The position numbers and the translations under genes were made by a program. From Mesostigma viride (Eukaryota > Streptophyta > Mesostigmatophyceae > Mesostigmatales > Mesostigmataceae): DNA of 64,000 bases. The DNA is taken from contig RPFO01000744.1 in NCBI GenBank assembly GCA_009746045.1, positions 41,001 through 105,000 of the forward strand, read 5' to 3'. The notes below the pieces were generated by a model. It was not told the DNA's origin. It made no database searches and was given only the letters and a program-made list of their open reading frames with translations. Positions 35,201 through 45,128 of this stretch are shown piece after piece (the stretch's first letter is position 1; every line of letters begins with the position of its first letter).

Positions 35201-36217
35201 ACGGTTGTTCATGGTGTTTTCCACTTTTGCAGCACCCAAACACCTGACAGCAAAAGTTGGTTTAAACATCTCAGGATAGTCCCCGGATATTACCAACTTC
35301 TTAAGCTCCTGTATATATCTGTCAACCTTGCCTTGGGCTTGGTGATCTTCACGACCCACAATCCTTAGGAAAGGCAGATCAGAGTATTTGGTCAGGCAGT
35401 TAAACTGCAAGTCCATCTGCAGCTTATGAATAACTGCAAACTTCTGCAGAATAACAAGAACTGCGGCATGGAGAGTATTCTCATCCCCTGCTGCCATAGG
35501 TTCAATTCCAATGTAGCCTGACCATTCATCCACAGCCACCAAGTAAGGCAATTGCCTGTAATTGGTGAAGTAGAGGATATCAGCTTGTAGATTACCCCTA
35601 CCATCTGCAGGATGCTTTGCATGACGTTTGGAAGGCTTGTTAGCACACAATTGGCACACACAATGTTCTCTGACATCTTGATAAGCCTGCCAGAGAGCCT
35701 TGTTATTAATGGCTTGAACAAGCCTAATGGCATTGTTTCCATGGCCACAGGCATCATGCAAACTCTTAGCCAGAGTCCTAAGATTAATACAATCATTAGG
35801 CTCAGGCTCTTCAGGACATGGACGGGCATCCACGTTCCTGGCAGAGCAAGAGTCCAAGTTTTTATTATCAATATAACAAGGATTATTGCTCTGAGGAGCT
35901 TGACTGTTAACAATATCAATGGGTGCTTGGCTACAAACAGGAGCTGCACCACATGTATTGTTCACAGATACGTTGCTCACCTGGGCAACACCATGTGGCA
36001 TCTGTCTACAACCAGGAGCAGATCCACATGTATTATTTACAGGAAGAGTTCCCTCTGGGGTACTCTTTTTATTCCAGGCATGGATAGGAATGCCACAAAC
36101 AGGGGCACTTTTACTGCTGCTCACTGGGGCAGCTTTACGGTCAGTAGGGGTTACTGCTGGAGCCCCTACCACCTGGCAGGCCTCATCTGCCATGAGTCCA
36201 CTCTCATCAGCATCCAT
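32288..36217 (-). CDS. pol: Copia family B pol: INT, protease-like, RT, RNase H (1309 aa)
   Basis: The frame starts at ATG 36,217 and is continuous. In order it shows a low-complexity N terminus, an integrase with HHCC finger (HDACGHG, CVCQLCANKP) and core (NLQADILYF, QMDLQF, DHQAQGKVDRYIQE), and a C-terminal integrase module (RGYWQGPGTITSVD). A retropepsin-like block follows near residues 640-740 (FDVDTKAEVSV, then PTLIGQPFLVTPGV). The reverse transcriptase (FVCKMKSKLGEPP, DDFTRAFLHGDP, TLHGDDMQRIG) and RNase H (IDAYTDASQESRS, IDTAECRAYAM) come last. The protease-like domain lies after integrase, unlike the standard Copia order. Confidence 0.88.
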   Translation of the reverse strand: MDADESGLMADEACQVVGAPAVTPTDRKAAPVSSSKSAPVCGIPIHAWNKKSTPEGTLPVNNTCGSAPGCRQMPHGVAQVSNVSVNNTCGAAPVCSQAPIDIVNSQAPQSNNPCYIDNKNLDSCSARNVDARPCPEEPEPNDCINLRTLAKSLHDACGHGNNAIRLVQAINNKALWQAYQDVREHCVCQLCANKPSKRHAKHPADGRGNLQADILYFTNYRQLPYLVAVDEWSGYIGIEPMAAGDENTLHAAVLVILQKFAVIHKLQMDLQFNCLTKYSDLPFLRIVGREDHQAQGKVDRYIQELKKLVISGDYPEMFKPTFAVRCLGAAKVENTMNNRFHTIKVRGVPRLVSPRGLAGGLYPDDIMQAWSKQRWAQYAHLCEKDKQRGESLKFEVGDQVIFHKENAPGKRGYWQGPGTITSVDLEMKTADVVWNGTTYHLAWNRLKRDPMNVQENPLEIMAPEEALGSPNLSCPPLASEQAGLQLPERAASHQLEPTTQQAQPKTLTGISQDDMDEADLLDNRVSDQHRKLRPLEHGLETPGQVDNIFQSEQPKLGSNYPGNKPLPLETDGIPAQGRQAEEGLSRLNTQLGKRGNPQELRDIVKKLKPSLKIAKITSLLEKGMDLDGFDVDTKAEVSVTSPFNALLDKYSLEPSPWTIVQDFAGNTDHQVLGNITIPFLGESLTLCVVDGYKGPTLIGQPFLVTPGVTIVDGPNNTKSLLKTHCDPIPLESFRCLLPLEMFQKANWKTACVGSIKGAEWGRDIPPASELVEPAQLSVTSLGLTKRSFAAHSPMSFDDVDLDCHTFAGLEAWRVALARALQEWQTLDVFEGISEPPPNAQMLQLRFVCKMKSKLGEPPIPNARPVVTQFHGTTDFDKEELYTPGLSHPVLRLILSLYLGALDYGLDYGAEIDDFTRAFLHGDPQVARATWQAQRPCCVKTPACWIAEVGHPYMQPKVGWEGLVSSPVIWYETIAPAIQERCQMQQSHLAYCLFVGQSKGQPTWATLHGDDMQRIGPKGWLNETYKRLNDKSPIGTRAWFSKNSQVPYCGIGCTLFQDDKGWHLKLQSAKGYKEKVITQLPKRVTEENAPTVKGQLGWLAATTNPDLAVQSRMPDSVVVGEGRRRLESCLNESPDLVLSGVDWHGRIIIDAYTDASQESRSANKIGARAGCLITIRNEGKQPSLVYWSSNLQRRRFAGIDTAECRAYAMCIRDAIYIRELLLWCLSQIRPQPVIDVRVYCDNKPVVSFIKNERATTTDLDYLVAKELSSHCITIHLPGHSNPADAMTKLPRLALNGYQLLRSMMAGKPLS

Positions 36218-36251
36218 AAGGACGCTGTAGGGGTTATATAAACAGAGAGGA

Positions 36252-37502
36252 TCATCTAGTTTTTCTGCTGCTGCTTCCTCTTGCGGCCACGAGAGGTATT
36301 GCCACCACGCGGCTGAGAAGCATCACCACCACGCGGCTGGGGGAAGCGTCACCACCACGCGGCTGAGAAGCGTCGCCACCACGAAGGGCACCGCTCTTGA
36401 CGGCTTGGGAGATCTGCTGCAGCAGCTTGAGGACCTCCATCTGGGTATCCTTGGGTCCAGCGCCAGCCTTACTCCTGCAGGCAGACGCAACATGACCAGG
36501 ACTGCCACAAGACTTGCACTTGCGAAAGTAGCAATCCTTAGCCAGATGGTTAGTCTTGCATGCTACAAAAAGTGCAAGGAGGGAAGGACTGAGAATTAGC
36601 GACAACCTTACCCTTACATGCGCGGCGTGTGTGCCCGGGCTGCCCGCAGTTGTAGCAGAAGATTTCCCTTTGCTGCTCCATCACCATGGCGACACGAGGT
36701 ACCTCCGCGGCACCTCCTCTGGAAACACGGGTTTGGTTCGTCAAGAGCTCCTTGAGGTGAGCTCTGCATCCATGAGTGTCGCTCAGGTAACCGCGGCAGT
36801 TGGCGACTAAATTCCGCTTCTCGGACTCAGATAAAGCACAGTTTTGGATCCATCGGAGATTTACCGCCTCGTCAGGCCACCGGAGCCCCTGCTTCTCCAA
36901 CGTGTCGTAGTAAAAGTTGAGGTGCTCGATGATGGTCTGCCCGGGCTTTGGCTTTGCATCTACAAATTCCTCGATTTCGTCGCAGGCTTTGGTAGTAATA
37001 GATCGGAGAAAAGTCTCCCTCGCTCGACGCAGAAACTCAAACGGCGACCACCGCAGACGTTGTGCTCGATCCAGCAACGAAATCCACTCCGGGTGGTTTT
37101 TCTCACGGTCTCCCAGCGGAGTTCCGCGAAGAAACTCCAGCCAGTCCGGAATAATGTCTCGGTTGCCCGCGAGCCTGCGGAAAAACGGCCCAAGCGAAGC
37201 TACAAAACGATCCCGGTCTGCTTGAATAGCACCAGGTACCAGCGGGGCTGGAACCCACTTCTTGATCGCCGACAGCAACTTCGCCTCCTGAAGCAAGCTC
37301 TCCCGCCGAAGCACCTTATCACGCTTATACGCTGGTCGTCACTATGAGTACTTCCCTGTCCGCAGCCCTCTTCCCGGGGCTGGTCGGACATATCTGTATT
37401 GTCATCCCCGTGCTCGCCTGGGCCAGGGTTGACAGAAATCTGAGCTGGTCCGTGCTCACCAGGGCCAGACCGCGGCTCTGAAAGATCGTCGTCCGAAGAC
37501 AT
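36252..37502 (-). pseudogene. gag: gag region of Copia family B
   Basis: The N terminus (MSSDDDLSEPRSG) is acidic. The middle has a gag-like helical core (RWSPFEFLRRARETFLRS, AKPKPGQTIIEHLNFYYDTL). The C-terminal part has three zinc knuckles: CYNCGQPGHTRRAC, one around KTNHLAKDC, and CKSCGSPGHVASAC, followed by Gly/Arg/Ser-rich repeats (RGGDASQP). Three knuckles are more than is usual in Copia elements. The region has about two breaks and is treated as a fossil. Confidence 0.8.
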
Positions 37503-37515
37503 CGAAATGAATACA

Positions 37516-37919
37516 AGTTGCAAAAGAAAGGTATCTTGCTTAATGCTTTATGCAGATTATATTGCATAAAAGAAAGGCTCTTCTTTATTTCTTGACGTTG
37601 TTGTCGTTGCTCATAATTCGTCTTCGTTGCGCATAAGAACCTGTTGCGCTTGGCACCTTCATCAGTCTTGCTGAATCCTTCGTGGACATGCATTCCATGT
37701 AGTTCAGTGCATGCCGCGTGTTAGATACTTCTAGAATCCTCTAGAAGGTTCCAAGGCATGGATGCGCATATGATTGGACGATAGTCGGCTCAGTCCTCTT
37801 GACAGGACTACACCGGCCCTAGACCAGCCGGTGACGTGGAGGCCAGGGAGACGCCCTTATAATATACGTGGCGTCATCCCACTGGCTGATACTAGTGAAG
37901 TATAGCCATTGGTCCAATA
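37516..37919 (-). repeat. 5' LTR of Copia family B, first part
   Basis: The LTR is interrupted at CAATA by the family A element and resumes at 45,751-45,826. Together the parts make 480 bp. Confidence 0.92.
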
Positions 37920-38536
37920 AGTTAACGTAAAGGATTTACGTTAGATGGATAGAGATTGTTACGCTCTTTCCAACGGCACCTTGAACGCCTCATTTGGTTA
38001 AGGAACGTAAAAGTTATGACGTTTCCTAGGCTGTGCCGACAGTACCCGGCGCGCCACTGTGGGCGCGTACGGACACAGGATGTACAAGTGTCACTTTGAT
38101 AGTCCGCAGGACGTTGACAGGACTTGTACAGGACTTGATGGTCAATTGATAGGTAGGCGCACTGTAGCGCGCCAGGACCTATGAGACAATTGATGCTGAC
38201 TAGTGTACGGATAGGTCCACAGGACTAGCCGTATGGACAATTGATAGATCTGCGCGCCAAAGGCGTGCCAGAGTCTGTGTAATCAATTGATTGACAGTTC
38301 AGCTGTGACAGTGCAGCTGAATACTTGGACGCGTCCCTAGTAAGCTATATGAGTGACTTGGTCACACCGGGACGCTAGTTCTTGCGTGCACGTTCTCTTG
38401 GCACTGCGACCCTGTCGTCTGTGCTGCGTGCAGTCTTGGAAGTGACGTGACTTACGTCTGTGTTTCCTGATTATTAATAAAGGCAACTTCCTGCAAGAAC
38501 CATGGCGGAATTCGTGGCATTCTTACCCTCACAACT
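37920..38536 (+). repeat. 5' LTR of Copia family A copy 2
   Basis: It starts AGTTAACGTAAAGG and ends CCCTCACAACT. It contains several AATTGAT/ATCAATT motifs and GCGCGCC palindromes. An AATAAA-like signal (TTAATAAAGGC) lies about 60 bp from its end. Confidence 0.93.
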
Positions 38537-38557
38537 CGTATTACAACTCGTAAAAAG

Positions 38558-39268
38558 ATGCCAAATTCGGAAGAATTTCGGATTCCGGACGATGAGGAAA
38601 TAGCCGCTCCGCCGGCTGGTTCTTCGTCAAGACCAACTGTGCCGTCGTGGCAACAATTGCTCGACGAAGTTACAGTTTCGCTCGACGAGCTTCATCGTCA
38701 GCAGCGTGCAGCTCACGCATTGCTCGGGGATAACCCCGAGGACCCCGATTTGCCAGCACTGGTGCCGGCAATCCGCAACCTGTTGGACCAGATTCGAAAC
38801 ATTTTATCGACATTTACGGTCCAGGTGCGGGGAGGTTTGCGGTCGGTGACCGAAGTCACGACTGCCATTGAGGAGTTGGACAACGTCCTCTCTTCACTCA
38901 CCGGTTACCAGAGAAACCTGCAAAACTGGGCATCGCTTCGCACGGGGGGCGCGCCGGCGGTGTCAACAAATTTGTTTCAGGATCTCGCGCTGTTATCGCT
39001 GCTCACTCGCGGCGTACGCAGTCGCGAGCGCCAGGTTTTAATTAACCTGGTGGCATTTCTCGCCTCAGTGCGAGAGTGGATTCCCGCGGGGTGGGAATTA
39101 TTGACGATCTTTACACATCCTCTGCGCCTCGTCGCGCGTCGGCGCGTCGCAACTTACGCGGCGGGGAGCACGCCGGTTTTAATTCATACCGGTGCAGGTC
39201 CGGAGCTGGATATGGAGGATCGTGAGTTCGTATACACGTACTGCGACTTCAGGGGCCTTGACTACTAG
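38558..39268 (+). CDS. Extra protein of Copia family A, upstream of gag (236 aa)
   Basis: It starts at ATG 38,558, 22 bp after the 5' LTR, and ends in FRGLDY. It is followed by 169 bp before gag. The protein is acidic at the N terminus (EEFRIPDDEEIAAPPAG), then largely helical: LLDEVTVSLDELHRQQRA, LVPAIRNLLDQIRNIL, VTTAIEELDNVLSSL. The C-terminal half includes LFQDLALLSLLTRGV and IHTGAGPELDME. I recognise no family. The helices could form coiled coils. A related frame occupies the same place in copy 1. Standard Copia elements have no gene here. Confidence 0.65.
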   Translation: MPNSEEFRIPDDEEIAAPPAGSSSRPTVPSWQQLLDEVTVSLDELHRQQRAAHALLGDNPEDPDLPALVPAIRNLLDQIRNILSTFTVQVRGGLRSVTEVTTAIEELDNVLSSLTGYQRNLQNWASLRTGGAPAVSTNLFQDLALLSLLTRGVRSRERQVLINLVAFLASVREWIPAGWELLTIFTHPLRLVARRRVATYAAGSTPVLIHTGAGPELDMEDREFVYTYCDFRGLDY

Positions 39269-39437
39269 TCGGCCTAATTTTCTTCTGCAGTACTTGTCGA
39301 CATTTTTTTGTCGAATTTCGGCGGCAATTCGCGGGGGCGGCAGCGACACCGGCGCAGGCGGCAGAGGCGACACAAAAATTTTGTACATATTTTCTGCTGC
39401 TTCGTTAAGGTGTTCTTTGAATAGCTGGTAGTGCAGG

Positions 39438-40552
39438 ATGGCTGAGGGACGCCGTAGCAAGGGTCCAGCCAGTGGGAATAATAATGGGGGTGCTGGTAGT
39501 GGAACCGCTCACGTAGATGACGTGGGGCTTACCGGAGAGATTACCAACCTTCCTCACAATAATAATAATGCACAAGCTATTCATGGCTTTGATCTTACCA
39601 CACAGGGTCTTTTAATTGTCAATCAGTTGCAGCCTGTAACCTCAGACTCCAAGCCTAAGCAGGCTGAAGAGTTTGTGGAGGGATTGGAAGGGTTCCCTAG
39701 CTTGTACGGTGGTACAAATTACTATCAAATCTGGATAGGCAGTAGCACTTTTGGCAAGTGTACTGACCAGATTAAGGACCTAACCAGGGAGTGCAAAAAG
39801 GCCAATAAGGCCTGGGCACTGTACGTGGCTGAGCTGAAGGAGCTGCTGGAGGATCAGAGGAAGAAAGTGGCATCCATTGGCAGGACAAATACCAAGGGTG
39901 GGAGGTCAAGGGGGACCTGATCCAGAACTTTCTCAACTATTGTAAGATGGTTGAGGAGGGCAGGGCTCACGGCTTTAATGTCGCTGATAACATAGCCCTA
40001 ACCAACTGGCTCAAGGTTTCTGGGCTGGATAAGGCGACACGTGGCTCCTTAAAAGTCATGTGTGCCCCACACTCTACCCTGAAGGCCTACAAGGTCATAA
40101 TCAAACAAGCACTCGAGGCAGAGGAGCTGTTTGAGGGTGGAGTGCCAGCAGTGAAGGCTACCCAGGCAGGCGGGCGTACCCAGGGTGGCTCCAAGACGTC
40201 TGAGGCTGACCGAAGCCAAGGAGGGCGTAGGGGCAACCATCACAAGCGCAAGGGAGATCATTCACCTGATTCTGACAGGAGGTCACACTCCAAGTCGGTG
40301 TTCAGGCGGGTGGGTGGTCAGCCCAAGCAGGGCAACGCGTCTGACAATGGGGGCAGTGGCCAGGGCAAGTCCAAGATACAATGCTACCTGTGCAAGGGGT
40401 GGGGGCACATCAAGAAGGAGTGTCCCAGCTTCAAGAAGTCCCAGGGCCAGGGCAGCAACAAGAATAACAACAACAACAAGAAGAACAACAACAAGTCCCA
40501 GGCAGGCCAGCCTTCAAAGGGCAGTCAGCAAGAAGACAACAAGGAGCAGTGA
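39438..40552 (+). pseudogene. gag: gag region of Copia family A copy 2
   Basis: It begins MAEGRRSKG and closely matches the gag of copy 1 (29-1,144). It includes the CCHC knuckle CYLCKGWGHIKKEC near 40,385 and an Asn/Lys-rich tail ending near 40,552. There is about one break. Confidence 0.85.
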
Positions 40553-40693
40553 CTGTCTGAGGCAACCCCTACACACCTTAATTCACCCAAGGGGGAGGCC
40601 AGGTGCTCCAATGCAGATTTTATATCTGGGCAACAAGAGGGTGATCTCCAGGTTCAGTGTGGCCCCAGGTCACCTGGAGAGGTACAGGTTCCT

Positions 40694-43600
40694 ATGAAGA
40701 CGTCCTTGACAGCTGATGCAGCTGTAAGTATGTCTGACCCTATGCATCCTCGTGCTGGGCACGAGGGTGGACCTCTCATTTTGAGAGAAACCAATGTACA
40801 ACCACAGAGGGGTGTGAAGGCCTCTGGTGGTATGCATGTGGTCCCTGCTGGCGGTCCAGGTGTTGGGCATGAGCAGGGTGACTCAGGCTCTGAGTCAGAA
40901 CAGGATGGAAGTCAGCATGGTGATGCTGGACAACCTGACAGCACAGTCCTGACTGTGCCAGGGACTGCTTCCTCTGTGTACCAGGAGTTGGGTGCCCGAA
41001 TCCACAACATGTTTGGGCATGCCACTTCTCTGTCAAACAACTTTGCCTTCCGTATGGGCAGGGCACCCCTTCTTAAGGCGTGTCAGCAAGCTGCCTCACG
41101 GTGTAAGTGCCAGTTGTCCTCCAACAAGCCCAGGAAATCACATGCCAAAGCTCTACCTCAGAGCATTGGTGATCTGCAGTGTGATATCCAACACATCAGG
41201 GGCATGCAACTGTTGGTGTGCGTGGACAGGTACACGAAATACAAGGTGCTGGAGCATTTACCTTCTATGAAGAACAGGTACTTGCTGGCTGCCCTGCAGA
41301 ATGTAAGAGCCAAGTTTCCTACCACAAGGATCCAGGTGGACATGCAGTTTCAGCATCTCAAGGGTGATCCTACCCTTCCTGAGTTGCTGGTTACACCTAG
41401 GGAGGCTCATGGGCAGCAGGGTGCTATCGAGAGGGCAATCCAGGAGGTCAAGAAATTGATCATCTCTGAAGACTGGGTACCCTTGTCTGCACCTGCACTT
41501 GTCAGGAGTGCATGGCTGAGGAACGTGGAGCAGCAGCTGAACAGCAGGGTTAACTTCTACTATGATGGAGTTGCTGTCAGCCCAATGGGTCTATATCATG
41601 GCCTGTGCCCACCACATGTGCTGGAGGGCTGGAAACATGCTGCACATGTCACCTTTGCCAAGCTGAGGGAGAAGGACCGGGGTTGGAAGATGCTGGAGCC
41701 ACAAGTGGGTCAGAAGGTCCTAGCTTGGAAGGAACCTAGCCTTTATGGCAAACGTGGTAGCTGGAGTCCTGGGGTGGTTACCCAGGTTGATGAAGCTAGC
41801 CACGCATGCTTGGTCAGCATGGAGGACGAACCAAAGCATGTACACCGGCTGAGTTGGTCATATGTCAAGCCTAACCTGATGAATGAGGGCAGTCAGGCAC
41901 AAGGCTCACAGGATCTGCAGGATTTTCAGGTCCCAGGTGACATCACTGACGCAACGACCACATCTGTTGCAGGGGAATCTGTCAGCCCTGGCCAGGTTGC
42001 AGAGGTACTTGTTGAACAGGCTGCAAGGTCAACAGCTGGGGAGTCAACTGTCAAGCCCAAGGCACTAACCAAGCCCAGGGGGACAAGTTTGGCTGGATTG
42101 ATTGGGGCTCTACAAAGGGCCAAGAAGCAGCCCAAGGTAGCCAAGCTCAGGTGGCATGGCAATCTGGGGCTGGACACTGCCTTAGAGGTAGACACTAATT
42201 CTCAGGTCTCCATTATTGGGACCAGGGCTGCAGCAGGGTACAGCATGTCTGAACCCAGCTATCAGTTTGTGTCTGACTTCAGTGGCGGGGTACACGTGAA
42301 GGTACTGGGTGAGGTATTCATTCCTATCCTTGGACAGGACACTGCTTTTTGTGTCTTGGAGGGCTATCAAGGACCTGCTCTTCTGGGGCAGAATTTCCTA
42401 TGCCAGGATGGGGTAGTGATCACGTCCTCTCTCCTGACTAAGGAAGGGGCTGGTCAGGTCCCACTGATTAATTTCAGGACCACTCACCTATCACGTGCAG
42501 TAACCAGGACGGTTAAGCGTGTGCAAGTGTGCCAGGGGCAGGAGCCCTTGGTTGATGACCTCATACTGCCAGCTGCTAGTCATCCAAGCAGTTTGGGCAT
42601 TGGTCCTCACTCACTTGCTGGACACAGCCCTATCAACTACCAAGGCCTGGTGAAGCTCATGTCCTCTCCCATTATGTGTCCCCAGGTCACACTGGGTCTG
42701 ATTAAATCTGGGGAGGACTGGATCTCCAAGAAATGCGTGGAACCTGTCAATGACCTGCCTCCTGCACGACGTCTACTCAAGCTCAAGTTTGTCATCAAGA
42801 TGAAGGAGGTGGACGGGGTCAAGGTACCACATGTCAGGCCAGTGCTGAATGAGTTCAAGGGTACTGGTGAGTGCACTGCTGAGGAGTTGTATACCCCTGG
42901 CATGCTGCATGATACTTGGAGGCTGCTGCTGTGTGTCTTTCTAGGCCTTCTCAACAAGGGCTTGGACTATGGCTCAGTGGTGATAGACTTCAAGAGGGCA
43001 TTTCTGGAGGGTGATGCAGATGTGGCACAGGAAAAGTGGGAGGGCAAGACGCCTTTCTATGTTAGGGTGCCTGCTGTATGGAAAAGGGACATCCACACGG
43101 AGTTCCTTAAAATCCTCAAGGGCCTGGAGGGCCTGAGGTCAAGTCCAATAATCTGGAGGGAGACTCTCAACCGTTTCCTGAAGGAGCATTGCAACTTGAA
43201 GGTCTCTCCTGTAGACCCCTGTCTGTTTCTGGGGCAATGGGAAGGCCTGCCAGTGTATGCTTCGCTGCACGGGGATGACCTACATCTGATAGCTCCCACG
43301 TCGTGGCTTAAGGAGCTGATCTCCATCATTAAGTCCAAGTTTCCTCTGGGTAGGGAGCAATGGCAGGTGGAGAATGAGCCTCTGCTGTTTGTGGGCATGG
43401 AGGCCACACTGGTGAAGAAGGGAGGGGAGTGGCGTATGCTGCTGGTGGGGGGCAATGACTATCAAGAGACCCTCATTAGCAAGCTTCCTCCAACCATCAC
43501 ACAGGCACTGTGTCCCATGGTGAGGGGCATGGTTGCTTGGGTGGCAGGCATTTCCAGGCCAGACCTTATGGTCATAGCCAGGTTGCCTGATGACATGCTG

Positions 43601-44179
43601 GTGGAGCTAGGGTCTGCCAAGGTGGCTGATCAGGTCAGGGCTTCATCTGGCATTCTGTTGTCTGCAGTGGATTTATCACAACCCATTTGCATGGAGCTGT
43701 ATGTGGATAGCTCAATGGACAGCAGGCAGGTCTCCAAGGTCAGGGGCAGGGCTGCAGGGCTCTTTGTGCTCAGACAGGAAGGCCTGGGGAGTTTGGTGAG
43801 CTGGTTTAGTCGCCTGCACAAACGGGTGGCTGTCAGCAGTGATGTGGCAGAATGCAGGGCTATTTGTGAAGGCATTCACACAAGCCTTTATCTGAAGGAG
43901 TTGCTTCATCAGATGACTTCTAACACTCCTTGGCCACTTCAGGTTACCACTCTTCTAAAAACAGACTCCATGGGGATGGTGCAGTTTGTGCACAGGCAGA
44001 TGGCCAGAAGTAGGGACTTGGATTATCTCCTTCTTAAGGAGTTGTCCTCCTTGGCCAATATTGAGCATATCCCTGGGGTTGACAATCCTGCTGATGCTTT
44101 GACCAAGCTAGTGCAGAAGGCAGCAGTGCAATACAAGGTTCTTCAGTCTCTGATGGACCCATCTCAGCAAGCTGTCTAA
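40694..44179 (+). CDS. pol: Copia family A pol: INT, protease-like, RT, RNase H (1161 aa)
   Basis: The frame is continuous from ATG 40,694, in a separate frame from gag and 140 bp after it. After about 90 low-complexity residues come an integrase (HNMFGHATS; SIGDLQCDIQH; TRIQVDMQFQHL; AHGQQGAIERAIQE) and a C-terminal module with GKRGSWSPGVVTQVD. A retropepsin-like block follows at about residues 490-580 (ALEVDTNSQVSIIG, then ALLGQNFLCQDGV). Then RT (LKFVIKMKEVDG, VIDFKRAFLEGDA, SLHGDDLHLIA) and RNase H (ELYVDSSMDSRQ, SDVAECRAICEG, HIPGVDNPADALTKL). The protease-like domain again sits after integrase. Confidence 0.88.
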   Translation: MKTSLTADAAVSMSDPMHPRAGHEGGPLILRETNVQPQRGVKASGGMHVVPAGGPGVGHEQGDSGSESEQDGSQHGDAGQPDSTVLTVPGTASSVYQELGARIHNMFGHATSLSNNFAFRMGRAPLLKACQQAASRCKCQLSSNKPRKSHAKALPQSIGDLQCDIQHIRGMQLLVCVDRYTKYKVLEHLPSMKNRYLLAALQNVRAKFPTTRIQVDMQFQHLKGDPTLPELLVTPREAHGQQGAIERAIQEVKKLIISEDWVPLSAPALVRSAWLRNVEQQLNSRVNFYYDGVAVSPMGLYHGLCPPHVLEGWKHAAHVTFAKLREKDRGWKMLEPQVGQKVLAWKEPSLYGKRGSWSPGVVTQVDEASHACLVSMEDEPKHVHRLSWSYVKPNLMNEGSQAQGSQDLQDFQVPGDITDATTTSVAGESVSPGQVAEVLVEQAARSTAGESTVKPKALTKPRGTSLAGLIGALQRAKKQPKVAKLRWHGNLGLDTALEVDTNSQVSIIGTRAAAGYSMSEPSYQFVSDFSGGVHVKVLGEVFIPILGQDTAFCVLEGYQGPALLGQNFLCQDGVVITSSLLTKEGAGQVPLINFRTTHLSRAVTRTVKRVQVCQGQEPLVDDLILPAASHPSSLGIGPHSLAGHSPINYQGLVKLMSSPIMCPQVTLGLIKSGEDWISKKCVEPVNDLPPARRLLKLKFVIKMKEVDGVKVPHVRPVLNEFKGTGECTAEELYTPGMLHDTWRLLLCVFLGLLNKGLDYGSVVIDFKRAFLEGDADVAQEKWEGKTPFYVRVPAVWKRDIHTEFLKILKGLEGLRSSPIIWRETLNRFLKEHCNLKVSPVDPCLFLGQWEGLPVYASLHGDDLHLIAPTSWLKELISIIKSKFPLGREQWQVENEPLLFVGMEATLVKKGGEWRMLLVGGNDYQETLISKLPPTITQALCPMVRGMVAWVAGISRPDLMVIARLPDDMLVELGSAKVADQVRASSGILLSAVDLSQPICMELYVDSSMDSRQVSKVRGRAAGLFVLRQEGLGSLVSWFSRLHKRVAVSSDVAECRAICEGIHTSLYLKELLHQMTSNTPWPLQVTTLLKTDSMGMVQFVHRQMARSRDLDYLLLKELSSLANIEHIPGVDNPADALTKLVQKAAVQYKVLQSLMDPSQQAV

Positions 44180-45128
44180 GCTGGTGCATGGTTATAGGGC
44201 ATTGGAGAGCAGATTGTGTGGTAGTGTCAGCATTGTGACTGGCATAATACCTGTATTTTAGTCTGTACTAAGGCTCATGGACCATGGTACACTCACTCTG
44301 ATTTTAATCAGGATACAGCCAGGTTTTGGCTGGGGTTCATGCTGTTGACTACACAAGGTTGACAGGTCCATTACAGACCATGTATTCTATTTTAAAAGAA
44401 ATGTATATTTGTACATACCTCTCACAATGGTCTGGGAACCTTTATTCTGGGGTTTATAGGGCGGGGTTCGATTCCCTGGTATTATGTTTCTACAAGCTGG
44501 CCTGTTCAGGTGTTTGCCTGTTCAGACTTCCCTAGTTCCCCAGGGCAGGATTTAATTGTTGCCTATGTGTTTCATTTTGTCATTTGTTTGCTGTGGCAGT
44601 TTACCATCTGGCAAGTAGACGGGCGCCGTAAGACGGGCGCCAATAGACCCCTGTTGAGAGAATGACAGGCAAACTATTGTAATACGCCTTACTTTGTCAA
44701 GTGGTATTTTAATTGTCATGGATTTATTGTACTTATATTGAATATGTACTGGGTTTTATGGGATTAGTATCTGGGATTAATGTAACTCACCGCCAGAAGG
44801 TCATTGTACTGGAGGCTCTACCGAGGTGATGGGATTAATTCCTGGAGAAGACCTCATAGAATTAACCTGTATGTATTTAATTTTGTGTGCTTCTAATATC
44901 TGGTGGTACTCTGTAATGCCACTTCCATAGGTTTTCTCCATTTCTCATGAAATGGTTTTCCCTGTGGCAGATCTGTTTCTTTTCCAGTTCCTTAAAAGAA
45001 AGGGCTGGGGGAATGGCAATGGCCATTAAAGACATCTGTTCAAGCTTCAAGCTGGAGTGAAGGACATTTCAAGCTACTTCAAGGGTCCCTGGCAGGGGAT
45101 GTGATCCCTAAAGAAAAGAAGGGATTGG
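44180..45128 (+). other. 3' untranslated region of Copia family A copy 2
   Basis: It has no coding potential. At 44,464-44,480 a GGTTCGATTCC block with flanking bases CGGGG/CCCTG can fold as a tRNA T-arm and matches the pol III B box, but no D-arm or acceptor stem could be drawn. A short GGGATTGG run precedes the 3' LTR. Confidence 0.5.

Noticed and set aside
44440-44490. A tRNA gene
   Set aside because: Only a T-arm could be drawn. No D-arm, anticodon arm or acceptor pairing was found.
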